A DNA stretch of 64,000 nt. It comes from Novosphingobium ginsenosidimutans. Lineage in GTDB: Bacteria > Pseudomonadota > Alphaproteobacteria > Sphingomonadales > Sphingomonadaceae. The position numbers and the translations under genes are program-made. Below are positions 1 to 8,662 of this stretch, piece after piece. Location: NCBI RefSeq assembly GCF_007954425.1, contig NZ_CP042345.1:310001-374000 (forward strand). The letters are read 5' to 3'. Numbering within the stretch: position 1 is the stretch's first letter; every line of letters starts with the position of its first letter. A model generated the notes under the pieces. It did not search any database, was not told the DNA's origin, and saw only the letters and a list, made by a program, of their open reading frames with translations.

Positions 1-614
1 CACTGGTCGAACATGTCCTCGCTGGCCGGGTCGATCGGCTCGCCCCGCCGCGCCGCGCGTTCGCGGTTGAGTGCCTTACAGAAGGGATCGCGGAGCGCCG
101 CCGCCAGTGCGCCGCGCGAGGTGAACAGATCGGTCGCGCGGCGGCTCTGGCCAGCGGCCTTGTCCCACAGCAGCGCCTGCGACCAGTGGTTGGGGTGCGC
201 CCCGCCGGTATAGGTGCTTGCCCCGGCTGAGAGGCTGAGCCAGCCGGGCAAGTCCGCCACGACCGACCAGCCCGCCGAATAGGAATAGGGGTTGAAGGGG
301 AAGCCGTTTTCCTTGGCGGCCACCTGCCCCTCGCGCGCAGCCGCCACCAGTTCGCGGCGCTGCTTGGCCAGGTCCGCATCCAGTTCGGCGGCCAGCGCCG
401 GGATGGCAGCGGCTTCGGCGGGGTAGCTGTAATCGAATTCGAACGCGTTGGTCCGTTCCTCGGTCTTGCGCGGCTGGGGCGCGGCCGTTGCGGCTTCAGT
501 CGGGGTGACCGCAATGGCCGTTGCGGTTTCCGGCGCATCGGGCGCCTTGCTTTCGTCCTTTTCGGGCACGCAGGCCGTCGCCAGCAGCAGGAACAGGATC
601 GCGGCCTTGCGCAT
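1..614 (-). CDS. PdaC/RsiV-like lipoprotein, 3' end cut by window edge
   Basis: The first 204 residues of a secreted protein are visible; the C-terminus lies outside the window. The N-terminus MRKAAILFLLLATAC is a short lipoprotein signal with a lipobox ending at Cys15, so the product is probably anchored to a membrane in the periplasm. After an Ala/Pro/Thr-rich linker (about residues 20-50), the segment from NAFEFDYSYP through the STYTGGAHPN motif resembles the DUF4163 (PdaC/SigV) domain. LLWDKAAGQSRRATDLF resembles the start of the DUF3298 (RsiV) domain that usually follows. These domains occur in peptidoglycan deacetylases and anti-sigma factors; no deacetylase domain is visible here. It is divergent from the aminopeptidase gene. 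Function unknown. Confidence 0.8.
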   Translation of the reverse strand, partial: MRKAAILFLLLATACVPEKDESKAPDAPETATAIAVTPTEAATAAPQPRKTEERTNAFEFDYSYPAEAAAIPALAAELDADLAKQRRELVAAAREGQVAAKENGFPFNPYSYSAGWSVVADLPGWLSLSAGASTYTGGAHPNHWSQALLWDKAAGQSRRATDLFTSRGALAAALRDPFCKALNRERAARRGEPIDPASEDMFDQ

Positions 615-653
615 TTGCCAATTTCCTCTCGCACCTTGCGCCGCAGCGCGGCT

Positions 654-2048
654 ATGGCTGCTTCCATGACCGATAAGCATGCCTTGATCCAGCCCGACCG
701 TGACCAAAGCGCCACGCCGATCCATGTCGTCGACAAGGCGGGGCTGGATGATTTTCTGAAGGGCCTGCCCGGCGCGGCCCGTGCTGCCCTGGCCGCGCAG
801 AAGTTTTCCGCTGGCCCCTTCGAACACGCCATCCTGCCCAATGGTGAGGACTGGTCGGTTGTTACCGGCGTGGCGAATGCCAGCGAACTCGGCACCTGGT
901 GCCTCGCTCGGCTGGGCGAAAGCCTGCCAGCAGGGACCTATCGCGTCGCGAATGCCGATAGCGGCCCGGCATTGTTCGGCTGGGCGGCCGGGCAGTACCG
1001 CTTTGACCGCTACCGCGCCGAACCGAGCGAGGAAGGCCCGCGTGTGCTGCTGACCAAGGCTGCTGCGGCGATCAGCCCGGCGCTCGCCGAAGTCGCCGCC
1101 ACGGCCCTGGTCCGCGATATGGTCAATACGCCAGCGGAAGACATGGGCCCGGCTCAGCTTGAGGCCGAAGTTGCCCGTGTTGCCAAGGCGCACAAGGCCG
1201 AGATCAAGGTAACCAGCGGCGATGCGCTGGAACAGGGCTATCCGATGGTTCACGCCGTCGGCCGCGCTGCCGCACGCCATCATGCCCCGCGCCTGCTGGA
1301 GCTGACCTGGGGCGATCCCAAGCACCCGAAGCTGGCGATTGTTGGCAAGGGCGTGTGCTTTGACTCTGGCGGGCTCGATATCAAGCCGGCCTCAGGCATG
1401 GCGCTGATGAAGAAGGACATGGGCGGTGCAGCCCATGCCCTCGCCCTCGCCCAGCTCGTCATGCAGCATCACCTCAAGGTCCGGCTGCACCTGCTGATCC
1501 CGGCGGTGGAAAACGCGATTGCCGGCAATGCTTTCCGCCCCGGTGACGTGCTGAAAAGCCGCGCCGGGATCTCGGTTGAGATCGGCAATACCGATGCCGA
1601 AGGGCGGCTGGTGCTGGGCGATGCCCTGACTCGCGCCGGCGAGGAAGAACCCGAACTGGTGATCGACTTTGCCACCCTGACCGGCGCAGCCCGCGTCGCG
1701 GTCGGCCCGGACCTCCCCGCCCTGTTCACTCGGCGTGATGAAACCGCCGCGGAAATGCTGGCGGCAGGCGAAGCGGCGAGCGATCCCTGCTGGCGCCTGC
1801 CGCTCTATGATGGCTACCGCGAGTACCTGAAGAGCGACATTGCCGACCTCAACAACTCCGGCAGCAACGGCTTTGCCGGGGCCTCGGTCGGCGCGCTGTT
1901 CCTTGACCGGTTTGTGCCGGTCGGGACCGACTGGGCCCACTTCGATACCTTCGCCTGGCGCCCCGCCGCCAAGCCAGGCCGGCCCAAGGGCGGCGACGCA
2001 CTGGGCCTGCGCGCGGCATGGGGGCTGTTAAAGGGGCGTTATGGATAG
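654..2048 (+). CDS. M17 leucyl aminopeptidase family protein (cytosolic)
   Basis: A 464-residue metalloaminopeptidase that would release N-terminal residues from peptides in the cytoplasm; no signal peptide is seen. The C-terminal catalytic half carries the two hallmark M17 motifs: VGKGVCFDSGGLDIKP with metal/catalytic Lys near residue 232, and NTDAEGRLVLGD near residue 312. The N-terminal domain is divergent. Two in-frame ATG starts (654 and 666) are possible and neither has a clear ribosome binding site; 666, giving MTDKHALIQ, is a good alternative. Its end overlaps the next gene by 8 bases, suggesting coupled translation with the SH3 protein and argC. A second M17 enzyme with a signal peptide lies near 50 kb. 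Confidence 0.92.
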   Translation: MAASMTDKHALIQPDRDQSATPIHVVDKAGLDDFLKGLPGAARAALAAQKFSAGPFEHAILPNGEDWSVVTGVANASELGTWCLARLGESLPAGTYRVANADSGPALFGWAAGQYRFDRYRAEPSEEGPRVLLTKAAAAISPALAEVAATALVRDMVNTPAEDMGPAQLEAEVARVAKAHKAEIKVTSGDALEQGYPMVHAVGRAAARHHAPRLLELTWGDPKHPKLAIVGKGVCFDSGGLDIKPASGMALMKKDMGGAAHALALAQLVMQHHLKVRLHLLIPAVENAIAGNAFRPGDVLKSRAGISVEIGNTDAEGRLVLGDALTRAGEEEPELVIDFATLTGAARVAVGPDLPALFTRRDETAAEMLAAGEAASDPCWRLPLYDGYREYLKSDIADLNNSGSNGFAGASVGALFLDRFVPVGTDWAHFDTFAWRPAAKPGRPKGGDALGLRAAWGLLKGRYG

Positions 2049-2442
2049 CTTGATAGCAGGGGCATCCGGCGCTAATCGCCCGGTCTTCCAGTTTCCGGGG
2101 CACCAAACCTTGACCGCATCCGCCATTCCCGCAGGCCAATATGGCCTCAACGGCCCGGCTGAAAAGCTTGACGCGGCGCACTGGCCGGTGCGCGGGGACC
2201 TGGCGCATATCCGCCTCGCCGGCCGCTGCTTCGTGCCGCACTATGCCGTGCCGATGCCGCGCAAGGTCGTCGCGGGCGGCGCCAGCCTGCTCGCCGCCAA
2301 CCGGGCCGATGCCGAAGTGCGCGAGAATCTGGCCGCAGGCACAGTCTTCAACGTGCTCGATGTGACCGGCGGCTGGGCCTGGGGCCAGGTCGGCGAGGAT
2401 GGCTTTGTCGGCTACCTGCCGGTCGAAGCGCTCGACGACTGA
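2041..2442 (+). CDS. Stand-alone bacterial SH3 domain protein
   Basis: A 133-residue protein without signal peptide or membrane segment. Residues about 48-70 (RGDLAHIRLAGRCFVPHYAV) and the C-terminal part (AEVRENLAAGTVFNVLD, then WAWGQV and GFVGYLPVEAL) look like the SH3 half found at the N-terminus of NlpC/P60 (C40) peptidases in related bacteria. Here the protein stops after the SH3 fold, and no catalytic Cys/His domain follows because argC begins one base after the stop codon. It may bind peptidoglycan or a partner, or be the remnant of a split C40 enzyme. The similarity to C40 N-termini is from memory of the family, not from a search. Confidence 0.75.
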   Translation: MDSLIAGASGANRPVFQFPGHQTLTASAIPAGQYGLNGPAEKLDAAHWPVRGDLAHIRLAGRCFVPHYAVPMPRKVVAGGASLLAANRADAEVRENLAAGTVFNVLDVTGGWAWGQVGEDGFVGYLPVEALDD

Positions 2443-2443
2443 G

Positions 2444-3367
2444 GTGGCGCACAAGGTCTTCATCGATGGTGCCGCCGGGACCACAGGCCTGGAGATCGTC
2501 GAACGCCTTGTCCGCCGCACTGAATTCAAACTGCTGATCCTGGACGAAGAAGCCCGCAAGGATGAGCGCGCGCGGCGCGATGCCTATCGCGCGGCGGACT
2601 TTGCCGTGCTGTGCCTGCCCGATGAAGCTGCCAAGGAAGCCCTGGCCCTGGCCGAGGGCGCCAAGGTGCGGATCATCGATGCCTCCAGCGCGCAACGGGT
2701 GGCGGATGGCTGGACCTATGGTTTCCCCGAACTGACCGGGCGCGAAGCCATCGCTTCGGCTTCCCGCGTCAGCAATCCGGGCTGCTATCCCACCGGCTTC
2801 CTGGGCCTGGTTGCGCCGTTGGTCCGCGCGGGGCTGCTGCCAGCGGACTGGCCCTACACCGTCAACGCCGTTTCGGGCTATTCCGGTGGCGGCAAGGCGC
2901 TGATCCAGCGGTTTGACGAGGATGGCGATATCGCCTTCCGCGCTTATGGACTGGGAATGGGGCACAAGCACGTGCCGGAAATGCAGCGCTATGCCGGCCT
3001 GGCCCATCCGCCGCTCTTCGCCCCCGCCGTGATCGATGCGCATCGCGGCATGGTGGTCGAAGTACCGCTGCCGCTGAGCGCCATGCCAATGGCGGGATCC
3101 CCAGAGGTGCTGCGGCTGGCGCTGGTCGAATTCTATGCCGGCAGCAAAATCGTGACCGTCCACGATGAACCCAAGGACGAGCTGCTGCTGCGCCGCTCGA
3201 TGCAGCCCAGTGACCGCCTTGATCTGTGGGTCTTCGGCGCCAAGGATGGGTCACAAGCGCGCCTGGTCGCGCGGCTCGACAACCTGGGCAAAGGGGCAAG
3301 TGGTGCTGCCGTGCAAAGCCTCAACCTGATGGCCGGGCTCAACGAAACGGCAGGCCTCAACCTGTAG
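2444..3367 (+). CDS. argC: N-acetyl-gamma-glutamyl-phosphate reductase
   Basis: A 307-residue enzyme that reduces N-acetylglutamyl-5-phosphate to the semialdehyde with NADPH in arginine biosynthesis. The N-terminus KVFIDGAAGTTGLEI is the dinucleotide-binding loop, and SNPGCYPTGF holds the catalytic Cys (residue 114). The length and the GAAGTTG form fit the shorter ArgC type 2. The GTG at 2444 is preferred because the family fold begins immediately after it; an upstream in-frame ATG would add 15 residues lying inside the SH3 gene. It follows the SH3 gene by one base and no other arg gene is nearby. Confidence 0.95.
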   Translation: MAHKVFIDGAAGTTGLEIVERLVRRTEFKLLILDEEARKDERARRDAYRAADFAVLCLPDEAAKEALALAEGAKVRIIDASSAQRVADGWTYGFPELTGREAIASASRVSNPGCYPTGFLGLVAPLVRAGLLPADWPYTVNAVSGYSGGGKALIQRFDEDGDIAFRAYGLGMGHKHVPEMQRYAGLAHPPLFAPAVIDAHRGMVVEVPLPLSAMPMAGSPEVLRLALVEFYAGSKIVTVHDEPKDELLLRRSMQPSDRLDLWVFGAKDGSQARLVARLDNLGKGASGAAVQSLNLMAGLNETAGLNL

Positions 3368-3427
3368 TTTGCTCATTATTTAGGCAGCGTCTGCTGAAAA
3401 ATCAGGCAAGCCAGAACCGCCGCGCAC

Positions 3428-3500
3428 TTCGCAAAAATTACACGCGAATGACTCGCAAAATTCATTTGTTGCGATTCAGCCCTTTTCGCAGACGCAGCGA
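3428..3500 (+). promoter_or_regulatory. Cluster of TCGC/GCGA dyads upstream of the sigma-54 promoter
   Basis: Three inverted repeats with related arms sit 26-100 bases before the sigma-54 element: TTCGC-N11-GCGAA (3428-3448), TCGCAA-N10-TTGCGA (3453-3474) and TCGC-N7-GCGA (3486-3500). The first two lie about 90-115 bases upstream of the expected transcription start, the usual distance for an enhancer bound by NtrC. The dyads are seen directly; the assignment to NtrC is inference from the glnB-glnA context. Confidence 0.5.
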
Positions 3501-3525
3501 TCAACTAGGCCCCCTGACAGGCCAC

Positions 3526-3541
3526 TGGCACGATTCTTGAT
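3526..3541 (+). promoter_or_regulatory. Sigma-54 (RpoN) type promoter for glnB-glnA
   Basis: TGGCACG-ATTC-TTGAT matches the -24/-12 consensus TGGCACG-N4-TTGCW, with the invariant GG and the correct spacing; the only deviation in the core is GA for GC at -12. Transcription should begin near 3552, giving a leader of about 70 bases before glnB. Sigma-54 control of PII and glutamine synthetase genes by NtrC is well established in proteobacteria. Confidence 0.75.
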
Positions 3542-3566
3542 AGGAAGCGCGCGTGGCATTCCATAA

Positions 3567-3962
<396 letters not shown>

Positions 3963-4025
3963 TCCAACCATTCCATCCGGAACACGCCCACGGCCGCAGG
4001 TCGGGGACTTAAAAAGGGAAGACCA

Positions 4026-5435
4026 ATGACCAAGGCCAAGGACATCATCAAGCGGATCAAGGAAGAGGAGATCGAGTGGGTCGATCTGCGTTTCACCGAT
4101 CCCAAGGGCAAGTGGCAGCACCTGACGATGTGCGCCCACGTGATGGGTGAGGACGAGCTGGAAGACGGCCTGATGTTCGACGGTTCGTCGATCGAAGGCT
4201 GGAAGGCCATCAACGAGTCCGACATGATCCTGAAGCCGGATCTGGATTCGGTCTTCATCGATCCGTTCAGCGCCACGCCGATGATGATCATCACCTGCGA
4301 CATCGTCGAGCCTTCGACCGGTGACCTCTATGGCCGCGACCCGCGCTCGACTGCCAAGCGCGCCGAAGCCTTCCTCAAGACCACCGGCATTGGCGATACC
4401 GTCTATGTTGGTCCGGAAGCAGAGTTCTTCCTGTTCGACGACGTCCGTTTCTATGACGGCTACGATGGCAACGGCTTCAAGATCGACGACATCGAACTGC
4501 CGACCAACGGCAACCGCGAGTACGATGGCGGCAACCTGGCTCACCGTCCGCGCGCCAAGGGTGGCTACTTCCCGGTCGCGCCGGTCGACTCGTGCGTCGA
4601 CATTCGCGGCGAGATGGTCTCGACCATGCTCGAAATGGGTCTGCCCTGCGACAAGCACCACCACGAAGTGGCCTCGGCCCAGCACGAGCTTGGCCTGACC
4701 TTCGGCACCCTGGTGCAGACCGCTGACCGCATGCAGGTCTACAAGTATGTCGTGCAGCAGGTCGCCCAGGCCTATGGCAAGACCGCGACCTTCATGCCCA
4801 AGCCGATCAAGACCGATAACGGTTCGGGCATGCACACCCACATCTCGATCTGGGATGGCGGGAAGCCGCTGTTCGCCGGGAACGGCTATGCCGGCCTCAG
4901 CGACATGTGCCTCTATTTCATCGGCGGCGTGATCAAGCACGCCAAGGCGCTCAACGCCTTCACCAACCCGACCACCAACAGCTACAAGCGTCTGGTCCCG
5001 GGTTACGAAGCCCCAGTGCTGCTGGCCTATTCGGCCCGCAACCGTTCGGCTTCGTGCCGCATCCCCTATGGCGCCGGTGACAAGGCCAAGCGCGTGGAAT
5101 TCCGCTTCCCCGACGCGATGGCCAACCCCTACCTGTGCTATTCGGCGCTGCTGATGGCCGGCCTCGACGGGATCAAGAACAAGATCCATCCGGGCGAAGC
5201 CATGGACAAGAACCTCTACGATCTGCCGCCGGCCGAACTGGCCCAGGTGCCGACCGTCTGCGGCAGCTTGCGTGAAGCACTCGAAAGCCTGGAAGCCGAT
5301 TACGACTTCCTGCTGCAGGGCGGCGTCTTCACCAAGGACCAGATCGAAGCCTATATCGAACTGAAGTGGCCGGAAGTGATGCGCTGGGAAACCACGCCGT
5401 CGGCCGTTGAATTCGACATGTACTACAGCGCCTGA
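4026..5435 (+). CDS. glnA: Glutamine synthetase, type I
   Basis: A 469-residue type I glutamine synthetase that forms glutamine from glutamate, ammonia and ATP as a cytoplasmic dodecamer. Family signatures visible include the N-terminal [19 protein letters not shown] (metal-binding Glu), the ATP-site segment [16 protein letters not shown], and NRSASCRIP. The adenylylation site is Tyr398 in KNLYDLPP, equivalent to Tyr397 of E. coli, so activity should be switched by GlnE. A Shine-Dalgarno-like AAGGGAAG precedes the ATG. It is cotranscribed with glnB from the sigma-54 promoter and ends at a strong hairpin terminator. Confidence 0.98.
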   Translation: MTKAKDIIKRIKEEEIEWVDLRFTDPKGKWQHLTMCAHVMGEDELEDGLMFDGSSIEGWKAINESDMILKPDLDSVFIDPFSATPMMIITCDIVEPSTGDLYGRDPRSTAKRAEAFLKTTGIGDTVYVGPEAEFFLFDDVRFYDGYDGNGFKIDDIELPTNGNREYDGGNLAHRPRAKGGYFPVAPVDSCVDIRGEMVSTMLEMGLPCDKHHHEVASAQHELGLTFGTLVQTADRMQVYKYVVQQVAQAYGKTATFMPKPIKTDNGSGMHTHISIWDGGKPLFAGNGYAGLSDMCLYFIGGVIKHAKALNAFTNPTTNSYKRLVPGYEAPVLLAYSARNRSASCRIPYGAGDKAKRVEFRFPDAMANPYLCYSALLMAGLDGIKNKIHPGEAMDKNLYDLPPAELAQVPTVCGSLREALESLEADYDFLLQGGVFTKDQIEAYIELKWPEVMRWETTPSAVEFDMYYSA

Positions 5436-5462
5436 TTCAGGCCTGTCATCGGTTCACCGAGG

Positions 5463-5498
5463 GGGCGTCCGGAGCAATCCGGACGCCCTTCGCGTTTT
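5463..5498 (+). terminator. Rho-independent terminator after glnA
   Basis: A perfect 10-bp stem, GGGCGTCCGG paired with CCGGACGCCC around a 6-base loop, is followed by a T-containing tail (TTCGCGTTTT). It lies 27 bases after the glnA stop codon. Confidence 0.85.
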
Positions 5499-5572
5499 CA
5501 GAAACCATTTTCCTACAGCACCTTGTGTGATGTAAATGCCTTGCCTTCCGCCATATCGCGAGGGCTCTTCCG

Positions 5573-6172
5573 ATGAACCGCAAACCGATCTTTGACGCTG
5601 TCCGGCGGTTGCTGGGCCGCAGCTTCCGCACTGCCGAAGTCACCGCGCTGGACCAGGCGACCGACCGGGCGATCGGCCAGACGACCGACCAGGCACCGCC
5701 GGCCAAGACCGCCCGCCGGATCGGCCCCAACGGGGTCAGCCTGATCAAGCGCTTCGAAGGCTGCTCGAAAAGGCGGGCCGATGGCCTGTTCGAGGCTTAC
5801 CCCGATCCCGGCACAGGCGGCGATCCCTGGACCATCGGCTGGGGCGCAACGGGACCTGGCATCGCCCCCGGAACGGTCTGGTCACAGGCGCAGTGCGATG
5901 CGCGGCTGGAGGCGGACCTGGTCCGCTACAGCGCCGAAGTCGCCCGCGCGCTTGGTGAAGCGCCGACCAGCCAGCAGCAGTTCGATGCCCTGGTCAGCTT
6001 TCACTACAACACCGGCGCGATTGCCCGCGCGACGCTGACCAGGCTGCACAGGGGCGGGGACTTTATCGGTGCGGCGGGCGAATTCGGCAAGTGGGTCCAT
6101 GCCGGCGGTCGCCGCCTCAGCGGTCTAGTTCGCCGGCGTACAGCCGAGGCGGCGCTCTATCGCGGCGATTGA
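5573..6172 (+). CDS. GH24 phage-type lysozyme
   Basis: A 199-residue muramidase-like protein. The C-terminal 150 residues form a GH24 (T4-type/endolysin) domain: catalytic Glu62 in KRFEGCS, then AYPDPGTGGDPWTIGWG, which supplies the Asp78 and Thr87 equivalents of the E-D-T triad, and later FDALVSFHYNTG. The N-terminal 45 residues are charged and lack a signal peptide, so export would need a holin or SAR mechanism that is not seen here. No phage structural gene, integrase or holin is adjacent, so this is probably a domesticated endolysin or a cell-wall remodelling enzyme. It converges on the membrane-protein gene 5 bases downstream. Confidence 0.88.
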   Translation: MNRKPIFDAVRRLLGRSFRTAEVTALDQATDRAIGQTTDQAPPAKTARRIGPNGVSLIKRFEGCSKRRADGLFEAYPDPGTGGDPWTIGWGATGPGIAPGTVWSQAQCDARLEADLVRYSAEVARALGEAPTSQQQFDALVSFHYNTGAIARATLTRLHRGGDFIGAAGEFGKWVHAGGRRLSGLVRRRTAEAALYRGD

Positions 6173-6177
6173 TCCGC

Positions 6178-6816
6178 TTAAGCCTCGATCAGCAGACCGC
6201 GCCGTCCGATCGCAATGAAAGTGCCGAGCAGGTTCAAACCCATGACCAGCGCAACCAGGCCAGCCGGATCCGGCAGGATCGCCCGGCCAATCAAGGCCAA
6301 CGCCCCCCACACCAGCAAGGTCATGGCAATCAGCGTGCCGCCCCAGGCAGCACTTTCCATCGACATGTTGCGCCACAGTTCGTCATAGCCGCGCCATTGC
6401 AGCAGGGTGATCGCCGCGGTCAGGAACAGGGCAAAGCCGAACGCAGCCAACCCGACTTCACCCGGCACCGCCCCGCCCGGCGTGGCCAGCGCCAACAAGA
6501 TCATACCGATGCCAAGCGCCAGGCAGCTTACCGCGCCGCCCGTCATTTGCGCCCGCTGGTCCTCGATATCCTCGCGCCCGGTGACGTTGAGCAGCTTGGC
6601 ACCCATCCCCGGCACTGCCACGCCAATGCCAACAAACAGCCCCATCAATCCATAGATCAGCCCGCATCCGGCCAGGGCCGCACTGCCCGGGCCAGCTTCA
6701 CGCAGCAGCGGTCCCAGGCCGCTCTCCAGCCCGAACTTCATGGCTGCAAAGCCAGCCACTGCGCCGATTGCCATCCGCACGATCACGATGCCAAACTTCC
6801 TGCGCGACGCTTCCAT
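6178..6816 (-). CDS. Multi-pass membrane protein paired with XRE regulator
   Basis: A 212-residue hydrophobic protein with about six membrane segments (for example near residues 10-30, 45-68, 90-112, 118-138, 155-175 and 180-203) and short charged loops such as NVTGREDIEDQRAQM. No catalytic motif was recognised. It lies 2 bases downstream of a small XRE repressor, an arrangement seen for many small regulator/membrane-protein modules in bacteria. The partner and the dyads at 7045-7092 suggest repression by the neighbouring regulator. Function unknown. Confidence 0.8.
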   Translation of the reverse strand: MEASRRKFGIVIVRMAIGAVAGFAAMKFGLESGLGPLLREAGPGSAALAGCGLIYGLMGLFVGIGVAVPGMGAKLLNVTGREDIEDQRAQMTGGAVSCLALGIGMILLALATPGGAVPGEVGLAAFGFALFLTAAITLLQWRGYDELWRNMSMESAAWGGTLIAMTLLVWGALALIGRAILPDPAGLVALVMGLNLLGTFIAIGRRGLLIEA

Positions 6817-6818
6817 GA

Positions 6819-7025
6819 TCAGATCTCCGGTTCCCAGCGGTCGATGAATATCTCCGGCACGGCGCAGCCGAACAGTTTGGCCATGCGCAATGCCAGCGGC
6901 AGGCTGGGATCGTACTTGTCGGTTTCAACCGCATTGATCGTCTGGCGCGAAACGCCCAGCCGCCGGGCCAGTTCGCCCTGGCTCCAGCCGGCCGCCTCGC
7001 GCAGTTCCTTCAACCGGTTTTCCAC
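6819..7025 (-). CDS. Small XRE-family HTH transcriptional regulator
   Basis: A 68-residue DNA-binding protein made almost entirely of one HTH_3 domain: LKELREAAGWSQGELARRLG, then the recognition helix region VSRQTINAVETDKYDPSL. The YDPSLPLALRMAKLFG ending is typical of the YozG/SinR-like mini-repressors paired with membrane proteins. The start is a GTG, the first codon that allows the full domain. Two dyads upstream probably serve as its operators, giving autoregulation; that is inference. Confidence 0.9.
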   Translation of the reverse strand: MENRLKELREAAGWSQGELARRLGVSRQTINAVETDKYDPSLPLALRMAKLFGCAVPEIFIDRWEPEI

Positions 7026-7044
7026 CGCAGCCCTTTCTCAGCCT

Positions 7045-7060
7045 GTAAAGAACTCTTTAC
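7045..7060. promoter_or_regulatory. Operator-like palindrome 1 upstream of XRE gene
   Basis: GTAAAGAACTCTTTAC has perfect 7-base arms around a central AC. It starts 20 bases before the XRE start codon and shares its core AAGAACTCTT with the second dyad 32 bases away. Confidence 0.6.
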
Positions 7061-7076
7061 CGATACCGATTCGCCT

Positions 7077-7092
7077 GTCAAGAACTCTTGTC
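7077..7092. promoter_or_regulatory. Operator-like palindrome 2 upstream of XRE gene
   Basis: GTCAAGAACTCTTGTC is a dyad with one arm mismatch. Centre-to-centre distance to the first dyad is 32 bases, three helical turns, so two repressor dimers could bind the same DNA face. Confidence 0.55.
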
Positions 7093-7116
7093 AGGCATCC
7101 CTGGCAAGATTGACGC

Positions 7117-7145
7117 TTGAAATATTGCCCGCCGGGTCCGACATA
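7117..7145 (+). promoter_or_regulatory. Possible sigma-70 type promoter for aldehyde dehydrogenase
   Basis: TTGAAA, a 17-base spacer and GACATA form a weak -35/-10 pair. The predicted start would fall at the left edge of the TTTAATCGATCCATTAAG dyad, a position well suited to repression. The -10 match is poor, so this is tentative. Confidence 0.3.
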
Positions 7146-7152
7146 GTCCGCG

Positions 7153-7170
7153 TTTAATCGATCCATTAAG
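7153..7170. promoter_or_regulatory. TetR-type operator copy upstream of aldehyde dehydrogenase
   Basis: TTTAATCGATCCATTAAG differs at one base from the palindrome in front of the thiolase gene at 43221-43238. It ends 11 bases before the aldehyde dehydrogenase start codon. The match between two sites 36 kb apart suggests a common regulator, probably the TetR protein encoded at 39.6-40.3 kb. Confidence 0.65.
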
Positions 7171-7181
7171 GGAGATTCGCG

Positions 7182-8606
7182 ATGCGCGAGCGGCTGCAAC
7201 ATTATATCGACGGCAAGTGGGTGGACAGCGAAGGCGGCGCCCGCCGCGAAGTGATCAATCCGGCCACGGAAGAAGCTTGCGCGGTCATCTCGGTCGGCAC
7301 CAAGGCTGACGTAGACAAGGCCGTGGCGGCCGCGCGCCGCGCCTTCAAGACCTTCAGCCAGACCACCAAGGAAGAACGGCTCGCGCTGCTCAACCGGATT
7401 GTCGAGGAATACAAGAAGCGCGGCGCAGACCTTGCCATGTCGATGGCCGAGGAAATGGGCGCGCCCGTCTCCTTCGCCGGCACGGCCCAGGTTGGCGCCG
7501 GGATCGGCGGCTTCATGAGCACCATCGCCGCGCTCAAGGACTTTGACTTCATGGAAGACGGTCCGGGCTTCAAGGTGGCTTACGAGCCGATCGGCGTGGT
7601 CGGCATGATCACCCCGTGGAACTGGCCGCTCAACCAGATCGCGCTAAAGGTTGCCCCGGCCCTCGCCGCCGGCAACACCATGGTGCTGAAGCCCTCGGAA
7701 GAGTGCCCGACCAACGCCGCGATCTTTGCCGAGATCCTGGATGCTGCCGGCGTGCCGCCGGGCGTGTTCAACCTGGTCCAGGGCGATGGCCCGACCACCG
7801 GCAACGCGATCTCGAGCCACCCGGACATCGAAATGGTCAGCTTCACCGGCTCGACCCGTGCGGGCATCGCCGTGGCGATCGCCGCCGCGCCGACCGTCAA
7901 GCGCGTCCACCAGGAACTGGGCGGAAAGTCGCCCAACCTGGTCCTGCCCGATGCCGATTTCGCCACCCAGCTCGCCCCGGTGGCGATGGGTCCGCTGATC
8001 AACACCGGCCAGTCTTGCATCAGCCCGACCAAGGTGCTGGTGTCCAAGGACCGCGAGGCCGAGGCCGTCGCGTTCTACAAGAACATGTACTCGCACACCC
8101 CGGTTGGTGACCCGATGGCCGAAGGCAACCACCTTGGCCCGCTGGTCAACAAGGCGCAGTACGACAAGGTCCGCGACCTGATCCAGTCGGCGATCGATGA
8201 AGGCGCCAAGCTGGAAACCGGCGGCACCGACCTGCCGGCCGGCGTCAACCGCGGCTACTATGTCCAGCCGACCGTGTTTTCGGGCGTGACCCCGGACATG
8301 CGCATCGCCAACGAGGAAATCTTCGGTCCGGTCGCCACGATCCTGACCTATGACAGCCTCGAGCAGGGCATCGAACTGGCCAACGCCACCGAATACGGCC
8401 TCTCGGCCGCGATCACCGGCGATCCGGCCAAGGCCGCGGCCGTGGCGCCGAAGCTGCGCGCCGGCATGGTCGCGATCAACAACTGGGGCCCTAGCCCGGG
8501 CGCGCCGTTCGGCGGCTACAAGCAATCGGGCAACGGCCGCGAAGGCGGCTTGGCCGGCCTCAAGGACTTCATGGAAATGAAGTCGATCAGCGGCCTGCCG
8601 GCCTGA
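7182..8606 (+). CDS. NAD(P)-dependent aldehyde dehydrogenase
   Basis: A 474-residue member of the aldehyde dehydrogenase superfamily that oxidises an aldehyde to the acid with NAD(P)+. Seen in the sequence: the cofactor-site segment TPWNWPLNQIALKVAPALAAG, MVLKPSE, FTGSTRAG, the general base Glu245 in ELGGKSPNLV, and the nucleophile Cys279 in NTGQSCISPT. The C-terminal PFGGYKQSGNGREGG is typical. Length is normal. The substrate cannot be read from the sequence. A dyad shared with the thiolase operon lies just upstream, so the enzyme may oxidise an aldehyde arising in the same catabolic route. Confidence 0.95.
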   Translation: MRERLQHYIDGKWVDSEGGARREVINPATEEACAVISVGTKADVDKAVAAARRAFKTFSQTTKEERLALLNRIVEEYKKRGADLAMSMAEEMGAPVSFAGTAQVGAGIGGFMSTIAALKDFDFMEDGPGFKVAYEPIGVVGMITPWNWPLNQIALKVAPALAAGNTMVLKPSEECPTNAAIFAEILDAAGVPPGVFNLVQGDGPTTGNAISSHPDIEMVSFTGSTRAGIAVAIAAAPTVKRVHQELGGKSPNLVLPDADFATQLAPVAMGPLINTGQSCISPTKVLVSKDREAEAVAFYKNMYSHTPVGDPMAEGNHLGPLVNKAQYDKVRDLIQSAIDEGAKLETGGTDLPAGVNRGYYVQPTVFSGVTPDMRIANEEIFGPVATILTYDSLEQGIELANATEYGLSAAITGDPAKAAAVAPKLRAGMVAINNWGPSPGAPFGGYKQSGNGREGGLAGLKDFMEMKSISGLPA

Positions 8607-8630
8607 TCGCACTGACCTGAGCAAGCACAG

Positions 8631-8662
8631 CCCCCTTCCCGCCCGCGCGGGGAGGGGTTTGC
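8631..8662 (+). terminator. Terminator-like hairpin after aldehyde dehydrogenase
   Basis: CCCCTTCCCGC pairs with GCGGGGAGGGG with one mismatch and is followed by TTTGCTTTT. It lies about 25 bases after the stop codon. Confidence 0.65.

Noticed and set aside
2041..2450. Frameshifted NlpC/P60 gene
   Set aside because: There is no room or sequence for a catalytic domain between the SH3 stop and argC, and no Cys/His motif in other frames.
5573..7025. Prophage or genomic island
   Set aside because: Apart from the lysozyme and a small XRE regulator there is no integrase, attachment repeat, tRNA or shift in base composition.
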